Assembly (NCBI RefSeq): GCF_036983985.1
Contig: NZ_JALAHQ010000001.1
Coordinates: 620,001 to 684,000, forward strand
Source of the DNA: Alishewanella metallidurans
GTDB taxonomy: Bacteria; Pseudomonadota; Gammaproteobacteria; Enterobacterales; Alteromonadaceae
Direction of reading: 5' to 3'
Length of the DNA: 64,000 bases
The notes below the pieces were generated by a model. That model was not told the DNA's origin and ran no database searches. It saw only the letters and a list, made by a program, of their open reading frames with translations. Below, piece after piece: positions 63,277 to 64,000 of this stretch (its first letter is position 1; each line of letters opens with the position of its first letter). The translations under genes were made by a program, and so were the position numbers.

Positions 63277-63897
63277 ATGATTGGACGTTTACGCGGCATC
63301 TTGCTAGAAAAGCAGGCCCCTGATTTATTAATAGAAGTAGCCGGCGTTGGTTATGAAGTGCAGCTGCCACTTACCAGTTTTTATAAGTTACCGGCGACAG
63401 GCGAAGAAGCCATAATTTATATCCACTTTGTGGTGCGTGAAGACGCGCAGTTGCTTTATGGTTTCGTCAATCAGAACGAACGGGCGCTGTTTCGCCAACT
63501 GATCAAAGCCAATGGTGTTGGCCCAAAATTAGCGCTAACAATATTATCTGGCATGACAGCACAGCAGTTTGTGCACTGTGTACAGCAAAGTGATGTTAGT
63601 ACCTTAGTAAAATTACCTGGTGTCGGCAAAAAAACCGCAGAGCGCTTAGTGGTAGAAATGCGTGACAGGTTAAAAGACTGGGGCGTAGCGCCTAATACGC
63701 CAGTAACCGATGGCATGCTATTGCAAGATGATGAAGCCATATTTAGCCCTGTAGCAACTGCAGAGCAGGACGCAGTAAGTGCTTTAGTTTCATTAGGCTA
63801 CAGCCAGTTACAGGCTGATAAAGCGGTGCGGAAAATTAAACAAAACGATATGAGCAGTGAGCAGCTAATTAAGGCCGCACTGCGGAGCATGATGTAA
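63277..63897 (+). CDS. ruvA: Holliday junction helicase subunit RuvA
   Basis: RuvA binds four-way junctions and loads RuvB. The 206 aa protein has an N-terminal OB fold (MIGRLRGILLEKQAPDLLIEVAGVGYEVQLP), helix-hairpin-helix motifs (LIKANGVGPKLALTILSGM and LVKLPGVGKKTAERLVVEM) and a C-terminal RuvB-binding domain. I see no LexA box in the 37 bases between ruvC and ruvA. Confidence 0.97.
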   Translation: MIGRLRGILLEKQAPDLLIEVAGVGYEVQLPLTSFYKLPATGEEAIIYIHFVVREDAQLLYGFVNQNERALFRQLIKANGVGPKLALTILSGMTAQQFVHCVQQSDVSTLVKLPGVGKKTAERLVVEMRDRLKDWGVAPNTPVTDGMLLQDDEAIFSPVATAEQDAVSALVSLGYSQLQADKAVRKIKQNDMSSEQLIKAALRSMM

Positions 63898-63900
63898 ACC

Positions 63901-64000
63901 ATGATAGAAGCCGATCGTTTAATTCAAACCAGTGCCACGCGTGAAGACGAAGTTATTGACCGCGCTATTCGGCCAAAAACGCTTGCCGATTACACTGGGC
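63901..64000 (+). CDS. ruvB: Holliday junction helicase subunit RuvB (start only)
   Basis: The first 33 codons begin MIEADRLI and end RAIRPKTLADYTG, the typical RuvB N-terminus. The ATG lies 3 bases after the ruvA stop. The rest, with the ATPase, is beyond the window. Confidence 0.93.
   Translation, partial: MIEADRLIQTSATREDEVIDRAIRPKTLADYTG

Overview
The window is an almost gap-free stretch of chromosome from a gammaproteobacterium. Gene order, protein sequences and a mid-range GC content point to the Alteromonadales/Chromatiaceae side, most like Rheinheimera or Arsukibacterium. That placement is inferred from gene order and motifs, not from a search. Most of the window is conserved core genome. 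I see no phage, insertion sequence, integron or CRISPR array.

Layout. 1-6.4 kb: barA (its 3' end lies outside the window), divergent from rlmD-relA-mazG. 6.4-7.9 kb: a ribosome hibernation factor and an AT-rich accessory lipoprotein locus split by a frameshift. 8.1-18.9 kb: pyrG, eno, an unknown gene, ftsB-ispD-ispF-truD-surE-pcm, a DUF368 (PopT-type) carrier, nlpD and rpoS. 18.9-20.7 kb: a BenE-like transporter with its GntR regulator. 21-28 kb: mutS, pncC, LexA-controlled recA, rnhA/dnaQ and a TIGR03503-type membrane protein. 28.1-28.5 kb: a tandem tRNA-Asp array interrupted by an assembly gap of 10 N.

28.5-35.9 kb is the most interesting block. It holds a PAP2 phosphatase, a PmrA/PmrB-like two-component system and an EptA/MCR-type lipid A phosphoethanolamine transferase, all on the minus strand, plus a divergent LTA-synthase-like membrane enzyme. 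Two PmrA-box-like sites, one before the PAP2 gene and one before eptA, each lie exactly 10 nt upstream of the same -10 hexamer. This predicts an autoregulated envelope-charge regulon.

35.9-47.9 kb: an RND efflux pair, a chemoreceptor, a sulfide/persulfide detoxification group (rhodanese, TSUP exporter, metallo-beta-lactamase-fold dioxygenase), an M2 metallopeptidase lipoprotein and an Atm1-type ABC exporter. 48-53.2 kb: fadE and purM-purN-DUF3108. 53.2-57.2 kb: a small protein, a LysR regulator, cmoB-cmoA and a DUF72 protein. 57.2-64 kb: a diguanylate cyclase with three solute-binding domains, then aspS-yebC-ruvC-ruvA and the start of ruvB.

Smaller oddities: nlpD has no in-frame AUG, GUG or UUG that leaves a workable signal peptide. 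A roughly 97-bp stem-loop element occurs twice, next to mutS and next to the sulfide genes.
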